Positions 20,336-32,110 of a stretch of DNA of 64,000 bases are shown piece by piece. The first letter of the stretch is position 1. Each line of letters begins with the position of its first letter. A program made the translations under genes and the position numbers. The stretch lies in NCBI GenBank assembly GCA_947650285.1, contig CANTFL010001193.1:62001-126000 (forward strand), in the 5' to 3' direction. This stretch comes from Hyaloperonospora brassicae. Its lineage: Eukaryota; Oomycota; Peronosporomycetes; Peronosporales; Peronosporaceae. Below the pieces are notes generated by a model. The model had not been told where the DNA came from. It searched no databases and saw only the letters and a program-made list of their open reading frames with translations.

Positions 20336-20354
20336 GGGCGGAGCGCCCTACTGA
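20314..20354 (+). promoter_or_regulatory. predicted -1 programmed frameshift signal, gag/pol of element A
   Basis: In the gag frame the codons are tca aaa aat, giving the slippery heptamer A_AAA_AAT (20314-20320). An 8 nt spacer follows, then a hairpin with arms TCAGTAGGGGCG (20329-20340) and CGCCCTACTGA (20344-20354), loop gag, one bulged G. A second hairpin, TCAAGAGA/TCTCTTGA, starts at about 20366. The gag stop TAG is inside the first stem. The -1 frame is open from the slip site through the protease. B (47111-47117, minus) and C (55811-55817) carry the same heptamer and stem. Confidence 0.8.
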
Positions 20355-23300
20355 TCCAGCAACCTCAAGAGAATTTACAAATCTCTTGACGAAAGTTGCT
20401 CCAGATACACAATCATTGTGTGTCTCTGCACCTGGTGATGACGTTTCGCTCATCACCTTGAAGTTGGAAGCGACAAATGATTTGTCGCTTCGTGCTCTAG
20501 TAGACTGTGGGGCGTCGAACAACTTTGTTCGTAGCCAGTCGCTAGAGGGTCGTAGGCTCAAGCTCGTTGAGCGCGACATTCCCCTAACGAGGATGACGGT
20601 GCGCCTTGCAACAGGCGCATCGATAACCGTTGAGAAACGTGTAGTAGGAATCCACTACACGTTAAAGGGCGAACAGTACGATGATGAATTCATCGTTCTG
20701 GATCGGGATGACAAATTTGATGTCATCCTGGGATTACCTTGGCTCAGAAAGTACGAGCCAAGAGTGAGCTGGCAGCATCGATCCGTGAAGATGACTGCCG
20801 CTTGTTTATCAGATGGCCATCTGTTGAACGTCATGGAGCGTCCAGAAGCGTGTGGATGTACTGCGAGTGAGTGCGATGGCCCCACTTGCGGTTCGGTCGT
20901 TCGCAAGAATGCACAAGATCACAGTGTAGCTGATCACTACACTGTGGAGCAAGCTCCCGACGGCTGGCCAGAAGTACAGGCGGCGCCGAAGGTCCACCAC
21001 TCGAATAAGTCTAGTGGACCGGTACATGGATGCGAGCCTAGCGGGCGACATCATAGCAAGAAGAAACCCGTTGCCCACAAGCGGCAAAACAGATATCCTA
21101 AGTCGACTGGAGAGTCGACCGTAGAGGATCGGTACCTGACAGTGGATGCACAGCCACAGTCAAAAGACGTCGAGGGAATAAGTCCCCACGTACTTGAGAA
21201 AGGAATTCCTCAAGATTCACTTGCTGAACGATCAGGCCCTCAGCAACCTGTGGAAGCAATTTACCAGGAAGAACCCGAGACGTTGAACGTCTTGGTAAAT
21301 GACGGATCTAGCTTAGGCGCTTATACGCTTGATCTGATTGTGCGTCCGAAGTTAACTTCGGAGATAACTCAGTTGCCAACGCTAGAACCGAAACGGTTCT
21401 TGCGTGATCTGCGTAGTGGCAAATTCAAGCAGATCTGTGTACTCGTCACAGAGGATGAGTATGTGACCGATATTCGGTCGACAACAGTATTTGCCGAGAA
21501 CGAACGGGTTCTCAGCAGCTCATCGATGGACGAAAGTGTCCTCGATGAGAAGACTCGGATTGAGCGATACACGTCTCAATCCTGGGAGTCACTTCAAGCA
21601 AATCCTTTGTATAAGGATTTGATCGAATTCAGGGATGTGTTCCCTGAATCCGTGCCTTGCGAGTTGCCTAAGGAAAAAGGCACTCGACACGAGAGCGAGC
21701 TCCAACCGGGATCGAAGTACTGTGTCATGAACCAGTGACCACTGCCTCGTGAACAAGTACTAGCGATCGACAAGTTCTTTGACGATCGCTTTGCAGCGGG
21801 CCATGTGAGGAAATCAACATCCCCTCACAGCTCTCCGACGTTCTGTGTGCGAAAGGCCACAGGAGGATGGCGGATAGTGCACGCATTCAACAAATTGAAT
21901 GCTGCAACGGTACCGGCTCAGACGCCGATACCGAGGAAGGAAGTCATCATAGATGGTATGTCAAGAGCACCATCTTTTCGTCCATGGATCTGATGGATGG
22001 ATTCTATCAGATCCTCATGCGTGAACGGAACATCAAGTACAAAGCAGTGAGCACCCCCAGCGGTATGCTGTGGAAGTGGCTAGTGATGCCACAGGGGCTG
22101 AGTAATGCCCCTGCGACATTCAACATGTGTGTCACAAATCTGTTGAGACCGGTGCGTGATTTCGCACCGGGTTACTCCGACGATGCGTTCGTCCATATCC
22201 GTGCTATGGACGGAAAGACGGACGTTGAGGTTCACAGAACTCACGTTCGTCAAGTCCTTCAACTTATGCGCAAGCATAAGTTGTACGCAAATCTCAAGTA
22301 GTGCATATTCGCGGCTAGCGAAATACCACTTCTTGAGTGCATCGTGGGTAAACACGGCGTACGCCCTGATCCCGAAAATATCAAGGCGATCACCGACTGG
22401 CTAGTGCCAGTCAATGTCAAGGGACTAAGGAAGTTCCTTGGACTAGCGGCGTACTTGCACAAGTACTCGCGCAACAACGCCGAAATGACGGTACATCTGT
22501 CTTACTTACTCAAGAAAAATGTCAAGTGGTCATGGAACGCTGAGTGCCAGCGTTTCTTCGAAGGTATCAAGCAAAGCTTTATGCAATCGCCAAGATAGGC
22601 GATTGCAGATCAGGACAGACCATTTCATGTGGTCTGTGACGCCAGCGATTTTGCGATCGGCTGTGCGTTAATGCAGTTCGATGCAGGTGGCGCAGAGCGC
22701 GTCATCTGTTATCAGTCGCGTCAGCTGCAGGCAGCTGAGTGCAATTACCCGGTGCATGACAAGGAGCTCCCTGCCATGAGGTACGCACTGGCTAAGTTTC
22801 GCGTCTATCTCCTCGGAGATAGACCGTTTGTTGTCTATACGGACCATGCGTCACTACGCACGGCCGTAAACAGCCCACACCTCTCGCAAAGGATGGCGAG
22901 GTGGCTGTCTTTCTTCGCGGAGTATAACTTCTCCGAGAAATATAAACCAGGACGACTCAATGTCGTCGCGGATGCGCTTTCGCGCCGGCCCGATTTTGAA
23001 CCGGACGCACAATTCAACAGTAAGGATAAGCCCACTGTTGCGACACTGAGAGCCAGTGTTCCGTCTTCAAGTTTACTCAACGACGTACGATAGGCATACG
23101 CATAAGATAAGGATCTTCTGAGATTGATGGATCATCTAGTGAATCCATCCAGTAAATCAATGAAGAATTTACCGGCTTTGTACCGATCCTCCTCGGATCG
23201 GTATACTACACGCAACGGGTTGCTGTACTATACAGCTGTTGCCGGCGACACGCCTCGTGTCGTCGTCCCCGCTCATAATGACTTGCGTTTACGCATCATG

Positions 23301-24710
23301 TACGAGTGTCACGATGGACCAACAAGCGGCCATCGTGGTAGAGAAAAGACTTACCTCACGGTAAGTCGTGACTTTTACTGGTCCCGCCAGTATCAGTTTG
23401 TACGCAAGTACATACGTGCTTGCGAGGTTTGTCAACGGGTGAAGCCTAGTCCTTCATTCTGTGCACCATTGCAGCCTCTGCCTGTTCCGGCAGAGTGCTG
23501 GCAGTCCGTTTCAATGGACTTCGTCTTCGGTTTTCCCGAAGACGACCACAAGAATAATGGTATTCTTGTGTTTGTTGACCGGTTTAGCAAGATGGTGCAT
23601 CTTGCTGCAGTGCCCGAGTACATCACGGGACACGGCTGTGATCGAGTCTTTCTTGACACGGTCTTTAGACTCCACGGGTTGCCCCGTGAACTCGTATCCG
23701 ACCGTGACCCTTGGTTCACGGCGGAATTTTGGCACTCCGTGTTCCGCTCTCTCGGAACACGATTGAAGATGCCCACTTCTGACCATTCGGAAACAGATGG
23801 TCAGACGGAACGTGCGAACCATGGCCTCGAAGAGATCATTCGAGGATATGTCCACTCGTTTCCGAGTCGAGGCGAATTCCTTCCAATGGTGGAATCCGCC
23901 ATCAACAATTTGGTGCATGTTTCAACACAGCACACACCGTTTTACGTGAATGGTTTACGCCATCCACTTGTGCCCGCCCTTTTAAGTGTGACTCTTGGAT
24001 AAGGGGGAGGGACTCGCTCGAGCAAAAACCGTTTTGGCTCTTGCTCATTACGTATTACCTCTCACGCCGATACGTATGATGCCGATTTCGATCAAGTCGA
24101 CATCGATGAAGAAGATCGCCTCAATAATAGCGACAACGCTATTATTGACTCGGATGATGATGACGATGCGTGTATGTTCAGCATCGTCAACGATTATGCC
24201 AGCGAGGAAGAAGACAACCTCGCTGAAGAAGAGAGCAATCTCTTAGCAGTGCGCACGAAGCGCACTGAAAGACAAAACAAAGGTTCAGCAGAGAACTTCC
24301 TGCTGACTCGAAAAGCGGTAGTCCGTTTCGTTCAGGACTCCATCGCAAATGCGGTGGACCGTCAGAAACGGAACGCAGACAAGAATGGAAGAGCAAATGT
24401 TCTTTCATTTAAGGTTAACGACCTAGTACTACTGTCAACGGTAAACTTACCTGGACATACAGTCACTAGTGTCGGCAGTAGTAAACTACTGCCGAAATAC
24501 ATTGGGCCATTTCGAGTGTTGCATCGCAAGGGCACTGCATACACGATCGAATTGCCACGTAAGATGCGCACGCATCCTACGTTTACGTGGGGAGGCTCAG
24601 GCGGTACTGTAAGTACGAGCCTTCTTCTTCCGATGAAGATAGCCCCCACGTTCAAGAACATCCATCAAGTTCTTGCGTTCGCGCTTCAGACGATCCGTCT
24701 GGTCGCGTAG
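20336..24710 (+). pseudogene. pol of element A: protease, RT, RNase H, integrase (multiply broken)
   Basis: The protease motif ALVDCGASNNFV is near 20490-20525, with VILGLPWL downstream. The first frame ends at TGA 21736-21738, where copy C has Trp (KQWPLPRE). The RT then runs to about 22600, with a 1-base deletion near 21962, a TAG after YANLK (22301) and another after MQSPR (22598). The polymerase box reads YSDD instead of the YFDD of copy C. RNase H (VCDASDFAIGCAL, YTDHASLRTA) is 22629-23093. Integrase (HHCC finger, SMDFVFGF, SDRDPWF, TDGQTERAN) is 23124-24002, followed by the GPY/F motif KYIGPFRVL near 24495. Inactive. Confidence 0.9.
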
Positions 24711-24800
24711 ATAAGAGACCTCATAACTCAACTGATAGATCTCTCCGCGAGCTGTCGCCAGCTCGCCAAAGAGAGATCGGACGTCGCGCTCGACCTGCAG

Positions 24801-26197
24801 CTATGCGACCGCATACTCAGCGCGGTCCTTCGCACGGTCCGCCTCGTGCTCTTTGCGGTTCTTCCGCAAAGAGTTAGTCAAAGCGTAACGCCTGTTCCTC
24901 TCGTGCTCTAAATCATCGCGCAATTCAACGATTGCGCGATCCATCTCGTTAGGATCGAGATGGTGAGCAGAACGATCTGGAGGAGGTCTTTCCTCCTCCG
25001 CCACATCCTTTGGTGGACTCACACGGTGGTCAACGCTTTCTAGTGGAGCGTATCTTGAATCACCGTGACGATTCAGGATCAAGGACGAGCTACCTCGTCC
25101 AGTGGCGGGGGTATCCACCCTCTTGGAACAGCTGGGAGCCCCGCTATCAGCTGATGATGGATCTGTCCGGTCTCGTTCACCAATGTGAAGAGACTCATCC
25201 GATTGGTCCGAGGGCCCATCGGTAAACATGCGCTTTTGGTGCTTGTAGACGAATTGCAAGTTTGCAATCGCGTCACGCATCTCAGCCGAGATGTATGCCC
25301 TTCTCCCGAGCGAACTTAGGATATACACGTCCCTATGTGCACGTTGCGAGCTGTTAACACAACTCGCACAAGGATCTTCCCAAGTGAAACATGGGATGCC
25401 GGCCTCACTAAACAATGCAGCCGGTACCTTGCACCGGTTGGCGTTCGCTTTTCGAACTCGATGCGTACCGCTTCAACGTTTTGCAGCCATCTTTCTCGTC
25501 CAAAATTCTTGACAATTTGGACGAACGCGTTCCACGCTGCCAAAAGCGAATTCTTGTCACGTTTTTGGTTGCCATTGTACCATCGATGCCTAAAGAAGGC
25601 ATCGAGATAAATGTCTCCCTCAGCGCGAAAGTTGTACGCGCTGGTACTTAAGCCATGAAGCTCAGTTGCATCGAATTATGGAATTCGATGGTGTTGGCTT
25701 GTCTCGTGAGACAGGCTATCGATGAGCTGGTCGGGCAAGCGCCACGGCTTGAGCTCACCACGCTTTAATCTGGTAACTGTTTCGGTACCACAGCTTTCAG
25801 AATGAAGACGGATCTCGCCATCGTCATCACGCTCTTGCGGAGAAGCACGAGTTTTTGCTGGTGAGGCATGGTGTTCCTCACCATAGAATTCATCATCACT
25901 GCCGAATAGACTGTGTTACATCTCACGAGTCCGATCGTTCGACAGTGCTCTTGACGAACGATGAGGCACCGCCGGTGATCGGCATGCCTCTAGAAAGTTG
26001 TGCGAGTCAGGCACGTCTGACTCGCCAGAATTGAAGACCTTACTGTCAAGGTCATCATTTGCACGTAGTGCGATAATGCGTGCGTCTGCATCACCTTCTG
26101 CTGCAGGCGGAGAACAAGCAGCAGACGACGGATCGTCTGCCGCAGAGGCTGGCACAGCAGCGGACTATTCGGGCTTTGAATCACCTCGCATAGACAT
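24801..26197 (-). CDS. antisense reading frame of element A (coiled-coil protein), interrupted
   Basis: On the strand opposite gag-pol, starting at an ATG just inside the 3' LTR (26197), a long frame reads towards the integrase end. Its consensus over A, B and C has an acidic Ser/Ala-rich N terminus (PASAADDPSSAACSPPAA), a central conserved segment (LLAAWNAFVQIVKNFGRERW), then a charged C-terminal stretch with heptad-like spacing (VELRDDLEHERNRRYALTNS). In A it is broken by a stop shortly after the start and by frameshifts near 25400; the last 204 codons (25415-24801) are open. It overlaps the sense chromodomain. The function is unknown; accessory antisense genes are known in some plant Ty3/gypsy lineages. 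Confidence 0.6.
25010..25225 (+). pseudogene. chromodomain of element A, separated from integrase by stops
   Basis: The segment QRFLVERILNHRDDSGSR followed by YLVQWRGYPPSWNSWEP is a clear chromodomain, which in chromoviruses guides integration to marked chromatin. It is in the same frame as the integrase tail ending at 24877, but two TAG codons (24875-24877 and near 24950) lie between them. The same two stops are present in B and C. Either the domain is made by readthrough or splicing, or it is no longer joined to integrase in this lineage. Confidence 0.85.
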
Positions 26198-26313
26198 GGT
26201 AACTATGCGAGGCTAATTCAGTAGTGAATGGAATTGACCCAACAAGTGCTCCCTGTCCCACTGGTGTCCAACGGGTGGCCATAATGTTTTCGATAGTCAC
26301 AAAGTGACTATCA

Positions 26314-26326
26314 GAAAAAAGAGGAG
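26314..26326 (+). other. polypurine tract of element A
   Basis: GAAAAAAGAGGAG lies 3 nt before the 3' LTR, where plus-strand DNA synthesis is primed. A matching tract precedes the 3' LTR of C (61828-61839) and B (41094-41106, minus). Confidence 0.75.
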
Positions 26327-26329
26327 TAA

Positions 26330-26747
26330 TGTAACGGGGTAGCCCGTTACATGGAATTGTCATTAAGAAGATAATGACGATTAAGAATATTATGTTGAAT
26401 ATTCGTTAAATAATATCACAAATCGTGGTGATATTGTTGGGAAGGCCGAAGAGTCATATCATTGGTTGATATCGTGATGTTATCAACCCATCAATCGCTG
26501 TTAGACGCGCGCAATGAGTGGTGACGAGACGTCACCATACACTCAGTTAGATTAGTATAATTAAGTCAGAACAAGTAAGAGATACAACAATTATAGACTT
26601 AATTATGTCAATAAAACAGTTCTATTTTTCCCTCAAGACAAAGCTTTCGGGTCTGGCTTACCTGCCGCTTCCTCGGTTTCCCTGCGTACGCTTGTCGGGC
26701 GCACCTTATACTTGTGTTAAGGTCACGCAAGTGTGTGCCCCGTTACA
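26330..26747 (+). repeat. 3' LTR of element A (type II)
   Basis: 418 bp, starting TGTAACGGGGTAGCCC. It matches both LTRs of element B closely and differs from element A's 5' LTR throughout. The downstream flank is CTGAC, matching the upstream flank. Confidence 0.93.
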
Positions 26748-26859
26748 CTGACCATGTACTACCGTTTGCCCCACTTGTTCTAGAATTCAGTCGACAAAGA
26801 GTCGTTGATTGTGTCCCTCTGGGCGCGGGTTGCCTCACGAGAATGTCGTTGCTCCTTCC

Positions 26860-26990
26860 AGCATGCGCATCGGTAACGTGAATAAGATGTAAAGTCAACA
26901 CACACTACACGGTAAAAGATAGTGAGTACGATGACTAGAACGATGATATCATCGTTCTAGTTCCGGATGACAACATTGACCTTCCACGGT
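26860..26990 (+). pseudogene. small relic of a chromovirus protease region
   Basis: Words in order (GCGCATCGGTAAC, ACACTACACG, GATGATATCATCGTTCT, GATGACAA) match the protease-proximal coding stretch 20615-20715 of element A. It is much more diverged than the A/B/C copies and stands alone between A and the mariner remnant. Confidence 0.5.
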
Positions 26991-27589
26991 AGTCATGTGA
27001 ATACACTACGAAAGCAATTTCTTAATTCATCTTTCTATGAGACCAATCGACACATGCAAAGATTCAAGGGGGTGCTAGTTTCGATAAATTGGTCAAGAGA
27101 GATTTTCGTACGAGACAAGTTGAATAGTCCCTCCGTTTTAACATGTTTGTCCCTTTTCAGCAAGAAAGCAAAAAGTAAGGTAAGTTTTTATAGCCTGATT
27201 GACGTATGCACCTCAAAATTAAACCTTTTTAAAGATATTTCAGTCAGTGTTATCCGTGCATTCATCCAGTAGCTGGATGCCGAGAAATCAGCACCTCAAA
27301 AACCATCATTTTTGAAGGGGTTTGCTCCGACGATGATTGCGGAGCCTGCAGGCCACCAATTGTCACGCTTGACAGTTCTAATAAAAGCTTAGAAAAGGTC
27401 AAAAACCTCTCTCTATGCTCGGAAAGCTAAATCGCCTTTAGTAAATAGCAAAAGACGCCTAAACGAGACGCTTCTTTAGGCCACATTCTCGCAAATTTGC
27501 ATCTATAATTTTGGCTCCCTTTTTGATTGACATCGAACCCAAACGCCATTCAAAATACCTCACAGACCATAAGCGCACTGGTATAATGT

Positions 27590-28900
27590 GTACGCTCATT
27601 CAGTCTGCTGGTGCGAACATGAAGGTGAGTCGTGTTTATTTTGAGTCAGTGGCGCTAACAAATGCGTGTTCTGTGAAGTCAATAATGAGGGTATTGAACC
27701 GCGGTCGCGACACCATGGCCCGCTCATCGGACCTCCTAGATGATAGATCAAAAATTAAGGGTGAGAAAGGCAAGAAAGAACCGATGCGTGTGCAGTTCAC
27801 AAGAAAACGATGACTGCGCTGTATTGCAAGCGATACACACTGCGCTCTTTGGAACATGTTAGGGGAGTATCGACGTCTACGCTTTGTAGGATGCACCAGC
27901 GCAATGACATTATGGCGACTTCAACGCTATCAAACCCCTACTGACGAAGGAAAACAAGCGCGCGAATTGCCTTCATCGTTCGTTTTTTCGACGAGTCGTC
28001 ACTGCTCTACTCCTTGATGTACGACGTAATATATCTCGATGAGAAATGGTTTACATGACACGAGTGTCTAAGCCGATTTCTTCCTCTCCTAACGACCCGG
28101 CGCCACTTTGGTATGTACGTTGTCTATTTAATATATCAACAGTGTGTGCAGTGCTGATACGAGCGACCTTATGTGTAATGCTTTTCGACGATGTAAAAGC
28201 AAGCATTTATCATGAGGTGATGTCTTTAGCAGCAGTCGACAGGCCGAGAAGGGGCGCTGCCAGTGGTTCTTGGTTTTATGGAAAGTTGGGCATCTGTACT
28301 TTCACGGAACGGACGGTCGCGCAGCGAACTAGCAAGAATCGCTTACTTGGAACTGTTGAACTCAAGACAGTAAAAAACGTGAGGAGAGCGGACTACGTCG
28401 AAATGTTGCTGGAAAAGTCATCCCTAGGATCACCGCCAAGCTTCCACGTCGCAGCGCGGAACGTGGGTCTATTTAATTACAACAGGACACCGCGCGACCT
28501 CACGTCAAGGAAGATGACCCGGTCGTGAGTGAGGGTGGCCGCTAGTTGCGCCTTGACCTACGCGTATTGTGAATAGCTCCTACTTTTCTGGACTTCAACT
28601 TGCTGTCTTAGGCTACATTCGATCGATCCAGTTACTACATTACAAAGTGGCGACTTGTAGCTTCGAGGAGTTGGTAGAAGCAGTCCAAAAGGCGTTTACG
28701 AATTTTAAAATAGAAAAACTAGAAAACGTATTCTTTCGCTGCATTCGTGTATGACTGCAGCACTAGAAGACAATCATGGCAGTGCCTATAATCTACTACA
28801 TTCGAAGAAGGCCATTCTTTGTCGACAAGTAGATTTTTTCCGGTCGCTTCGTTGGCCCCCGAGCGCATATGACATGGCACGTTCTATCTTCACCAAATCA
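27590..28900 (+). pseudogene. Tc1/mariner-type transposase, broken
   Basis: Conceptual pieces in several frames follow the order of a mariner transposase. A helix-turn-helix-like segment (TLRSLEHVRGVSTSTL, near 27840) comes first, then the first catalytic Asp block YLDEKWF (28028-28052), then a TSKNRLLGTVELKTV block (near 28325), then a degenerate LQQDTARPH block with the second catalytic Asp (near 28478-28500), then GYIRSIQLLHYKVATC near the C terminus (28612). Frameshifts and stops separate the pieces; the longest open part is 28046-28528. From 28480 on it lies in the right inverted-repeat arm. Inverted terminal repeats were not identified with confidence. Confidence 0.72.
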
Positions 28901-31401
28901 AAGTAATACATGTCATTTTTCGTTCCTCTCTATGAATTGATCTTGACGAAACAAAAAAATTGTGAAACAAAAATCGCTCGATTTATAACGAAGACTTTGA
29001 AACGAAGGGAGAAAGATTTTTCTCTCTACTATAGTATAACACTACACGTATATTTTTGCCTAACGCCAGACCAATCTAAGTGAGATGCACATCAAACGAT
29101 ACACGTTCCTGTACCATGGTGTAACATATATCGTGTACCACCGTTACACCCTCCCCATCAGACTACCCATACCGCGAATCAACATTTGTCTATATTACGG
29201 CTAAATCAGTTTAAGAACAGATAAACCCACGGTTGCGTTACTTTTACCAAGCGAGTATGACGCCACCAGAGCATGTCTCCCGCTTCTCGAAATTATATTT
29301 GCACAAATTAAGGTAAACTACGATAGTTTCACTAATCTACCGAGTCAGAAAAAATCCTTACTCACTTCAGTGCAGGATAATGAGCTCACTTAAGTACCGG
29401 ATAAGTTCCTATAACGAGGCGCTGCTAGTGCTCTAACAGCGCTGCTAAACATCTATGGCTACGAGCACGAAATCGTCACCAATATGTCTGATGAGAGTCA
29501 AAAATGCATGATCTCTGGAATGACTAGAGTGCTCACATTTGGTTTATTACCCTTGCTTCTATTAGGGCAATGCCAAACTATATCTTTATTCCACACAGCA
29601 TTGATGATAGAATTTTTTAAGTCGCGGGCCAATTGTTTGGTTAGGATTGCCAAATCCGAGGCCACGACGCCTAGCGAGATCAATGCATGCCAAAAGCTAG
29701 CCAACTCTTTTTGAAGCCACAGATCATGGCAATGAGTTACTATTTCAACTTTGAATGATCAAGCACTTGGTGCGTCTTCATCCTCCATGTGGACAACTCA
29801 TATCATCCTCTACCGACGCAAGTTGAATATCGATAATGATTTACATTTCACTCGATAGGTAGAGCGTCTGCTTCGGTTGCACAACCTAGATGCTCTTCAA
29901 ACTAGCGGCGACGTTTCCGATGTTCGTTTGAAGCAAAACATACGGTACGTATTCGCAAAGTTGCAGGCTAGATGCCATTTTCGTTCGGTGTATCGATACT
30001 CCCCACAAATTGAATCACCGCGTACCCGAACTCACTTGATTGATGCGGCTACAAAAGTCATGTGTTTTAGTCCTGACATTACAACGAGCCTTCCGGCGCC
30101 TGCACTCGCGGTTGCTAAGCGTGTGGTGGTGGGAGTGGGCCCCGCGCACAGCGCCCAAAACCGTAAGCGGCATGAGGAAATCTTATCGTGGTGGAACCTC
30201 GTATTCCCGTGATCTCTCCGACTCAGTATATCCACGCCAATCCACCAAGTATTGGTTCTGTTCGTTACGACGACGCCGATTCAGGCTTCTATCCACCTAA
30301 AACGGGCGGTTCCCTCGATCATTGAGTAAAATGGTGGGGGCCAATACGTCAGTGGCATCCCATGATAATTAACAACATGTCATTATTGACTTAAAGCACA
30401 ATGTGCAGCGTATTTGCGATCGTTTGGAACGCCCAAGATCAATCGAGACCGCCTGCTAGCCCTGGGGCAGAGCCAGCTTCGCTTGGAGGTGAAGCTAGAA
30501 ATCCTGGTGTCGGTTCAGCGATGCGCAGTAGAACCACCATCTGCGGCGAAAGCGCCTCAAGCTCCACAAAAGAAGTAATCCGATATGACCCTAGTTCGCC
30601 AACGTAAAACATGGGTGTGTGCGCAACTCGAGTGGTAGGCTAAGTGTTTTAATTGAGGTCCTTATTGACCACAAATGTGAATGGACCGACGAAGCGTGGA
30701 CGCATCTTGAAGACGATAGACAATACATCTAAGGGAATTCTTATCTTTGAGTCATACTTGGTCTTCTACCTCATAGCTTCCAATATACCTTTGCTTATAG
30801 AATCTGCTTGTTGTTTTTGTTTACCCTGTCTTTTAGCCATTGCGTCACATCAATGTTGTAGAACATCAAACCGCGCTACGAGAAGCTTGAATACTTGTTA
30901 AAATACAGTAATAGTGCGGATTACAGCAATCCGATCGGCCACTTCTCCCCTACAAAGTCAAACACCACGTTGTAGAAGCGTTAACGAGACGCAAGGGCAT
31001 GTGTGGCTGATCATGTAGAACGGATTATAGTTGGTAGATGCATGTACGGCGTTATATACCACAAGTTCAACGACAGGGAAGCATAGAGCTTCAACGTTAA
31101 GAAGAACAAGCGTAAATCATGCGTAAAAATTATCGAAAGCGAATTACACTCTCTCAGTGACTATCGTTCTGCGGATGATTCGCAGTGGACATTTCCAATA
31201 TTATGCCTATCAACTTGAAGATGAACTTCTAAATCTTTACAGTGAAGTGGATATTTCGATCAAAAATATTTGTTACAGGCAAAATGTGTTGACGAAACAC
31301 TTAATCGATGAATTGATATGTATACTTGTTCCATCAATAAAACTGGACACAGCTGCCAAGTGAAGTTTTTTGATCAAACAGCGAACAAATTTTACAATGC
31401 C
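28480..31401. repeat. right arm of the 2.9 kb inverted repeat (partner 2265-5199)
   Basis: It is the reverse complement of 2265-5199. Homology stops on the left exactly where the solo LTR begins in the partner, and on the right where element 1 begins. Here the sequence continues beyond both points, so this arm carries the flanks missing from the other. Besides the mariner tail, it contains frames 29484-29714 and 29877-30212 that also exist in the partner; I do not recognise them. A minus-strand phrase (STLVIPEIMHF) faintly recalls retroelement integrases but is too short to call. Confidence 0.9.
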
Positions 31402-31991
31402 CGAGCTGAATTTACAATCTTTCAGGGAGTGGTCCAACACAAAATCCATACTAATGGAAGATCAACACCCGATACTTTCAGCTGAATTAGCAAGAGGCGG
31501 GGCTAAAGGTAATACGTGTTTGACCTACTGACATGTTTGGCATGTAAAGGCATACATAATTCCTATTTTTCGAGTTTGGCAACCAATAATGTGGGATCAA
31601 AGAGCTATAAATCTTCTTGTGGCAAAAATGACCGCTCAACGCATATCATAAGTCTCGTAGAGTTACGGTATTTTAATTTCTCATCGTGTGAAACCACGAT
31701 ACAAGGAGTCGATTCAACATCCATGTAGTCGTACTATCGACTTTGATCAGTAGAATATCGATGTAGCCATGAACATAACCGTGCTTTTGATTTTATGTCG
31801 GAGTTGGAAAACGTTTCGCTTTCTAGAGCACCTAGCAGACCTACACGGTGATCGCTAAGGCCATAGACGCACGAATCATAGTCCAACATGGATAGCAAAA
31901 GAGTCGAGACGTGAGCAAGCTCATATTCAGGCCTGCACAATAACGTACAATCCAATCCTTCTACTTACTTGGCTCTACTCTATCTAAAAAT

Positions 31992-32110
31992 TTATATTCG
32001 GAAGAGCAAAAAAGTCGAAGATGCATTATCTATTAGAGAATCAGGTGACTGAGCAGCAGTGCGTTGTGATGCATGATCAGTATAAAAACAAAATACATGG
32101 AGCCAAGCAG
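31992..32110 (-). pseudogene. RNase H remnant of the decayed gypsy element
   Basis: The minus-strand phrase FYTDHASQRTAAQSP matches the conserved YTDHASLRTA block of the RNase H in elements A, B and C. Only about 40 residues are recognisable. Confidence 0.65.

Larger units (their letters stand above)
18735..26747 (+). mobile_element. chromovirus (Ty3/gypsy) copy A, full length, inactive
   Basis: 8013 bp bounded by LTRs at 18735-19128 and 26330-26747 and flanked by a perfect 5 bp duplication CTGAC (18730-18734 and 26748-26752). The order is gag, protease, reverse transcriptase, RNase H, integrase with GPY/F motif, then a chromodomain on the sense strand. An antisense frame covers 26197-24801. 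Frames are broken many times (see sub-features). At least five of these breaks are identical in copy B. The two LTRs are of clearly different sequence types although the target duplication is intact. Confidence 0.95.

Noticed and set aside
18735..26747. The dense short inverted repeats as a CRISPR array or satellite
   Set aside because: The arms differ from one hairpin to the next and lie in recognisable protein-coding sequence; there is no repeated unit with spacers.
28046..28528. 160-codon frame as a stand-alone gene
   Set aside because: It is one piece of a broken mariner transposase; catalytic blocks lie in other frames on both sides.
29853..29880. TAGGTAGAGCGTCTGCTTCGG, similar to a tRNA D-arm and anticodon stem
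   Set aside because: No T-loop GGTTCGA-type box downstream at the right distance; its copy at 3810-3830 has the same lack.
29484..30212. Shared frames in the inverted-repeat arms as an integrase or gag gene
   Set aside because: Only one short phrase recalls an integrase; conservation is explained by the recent duplication of the whole arm.
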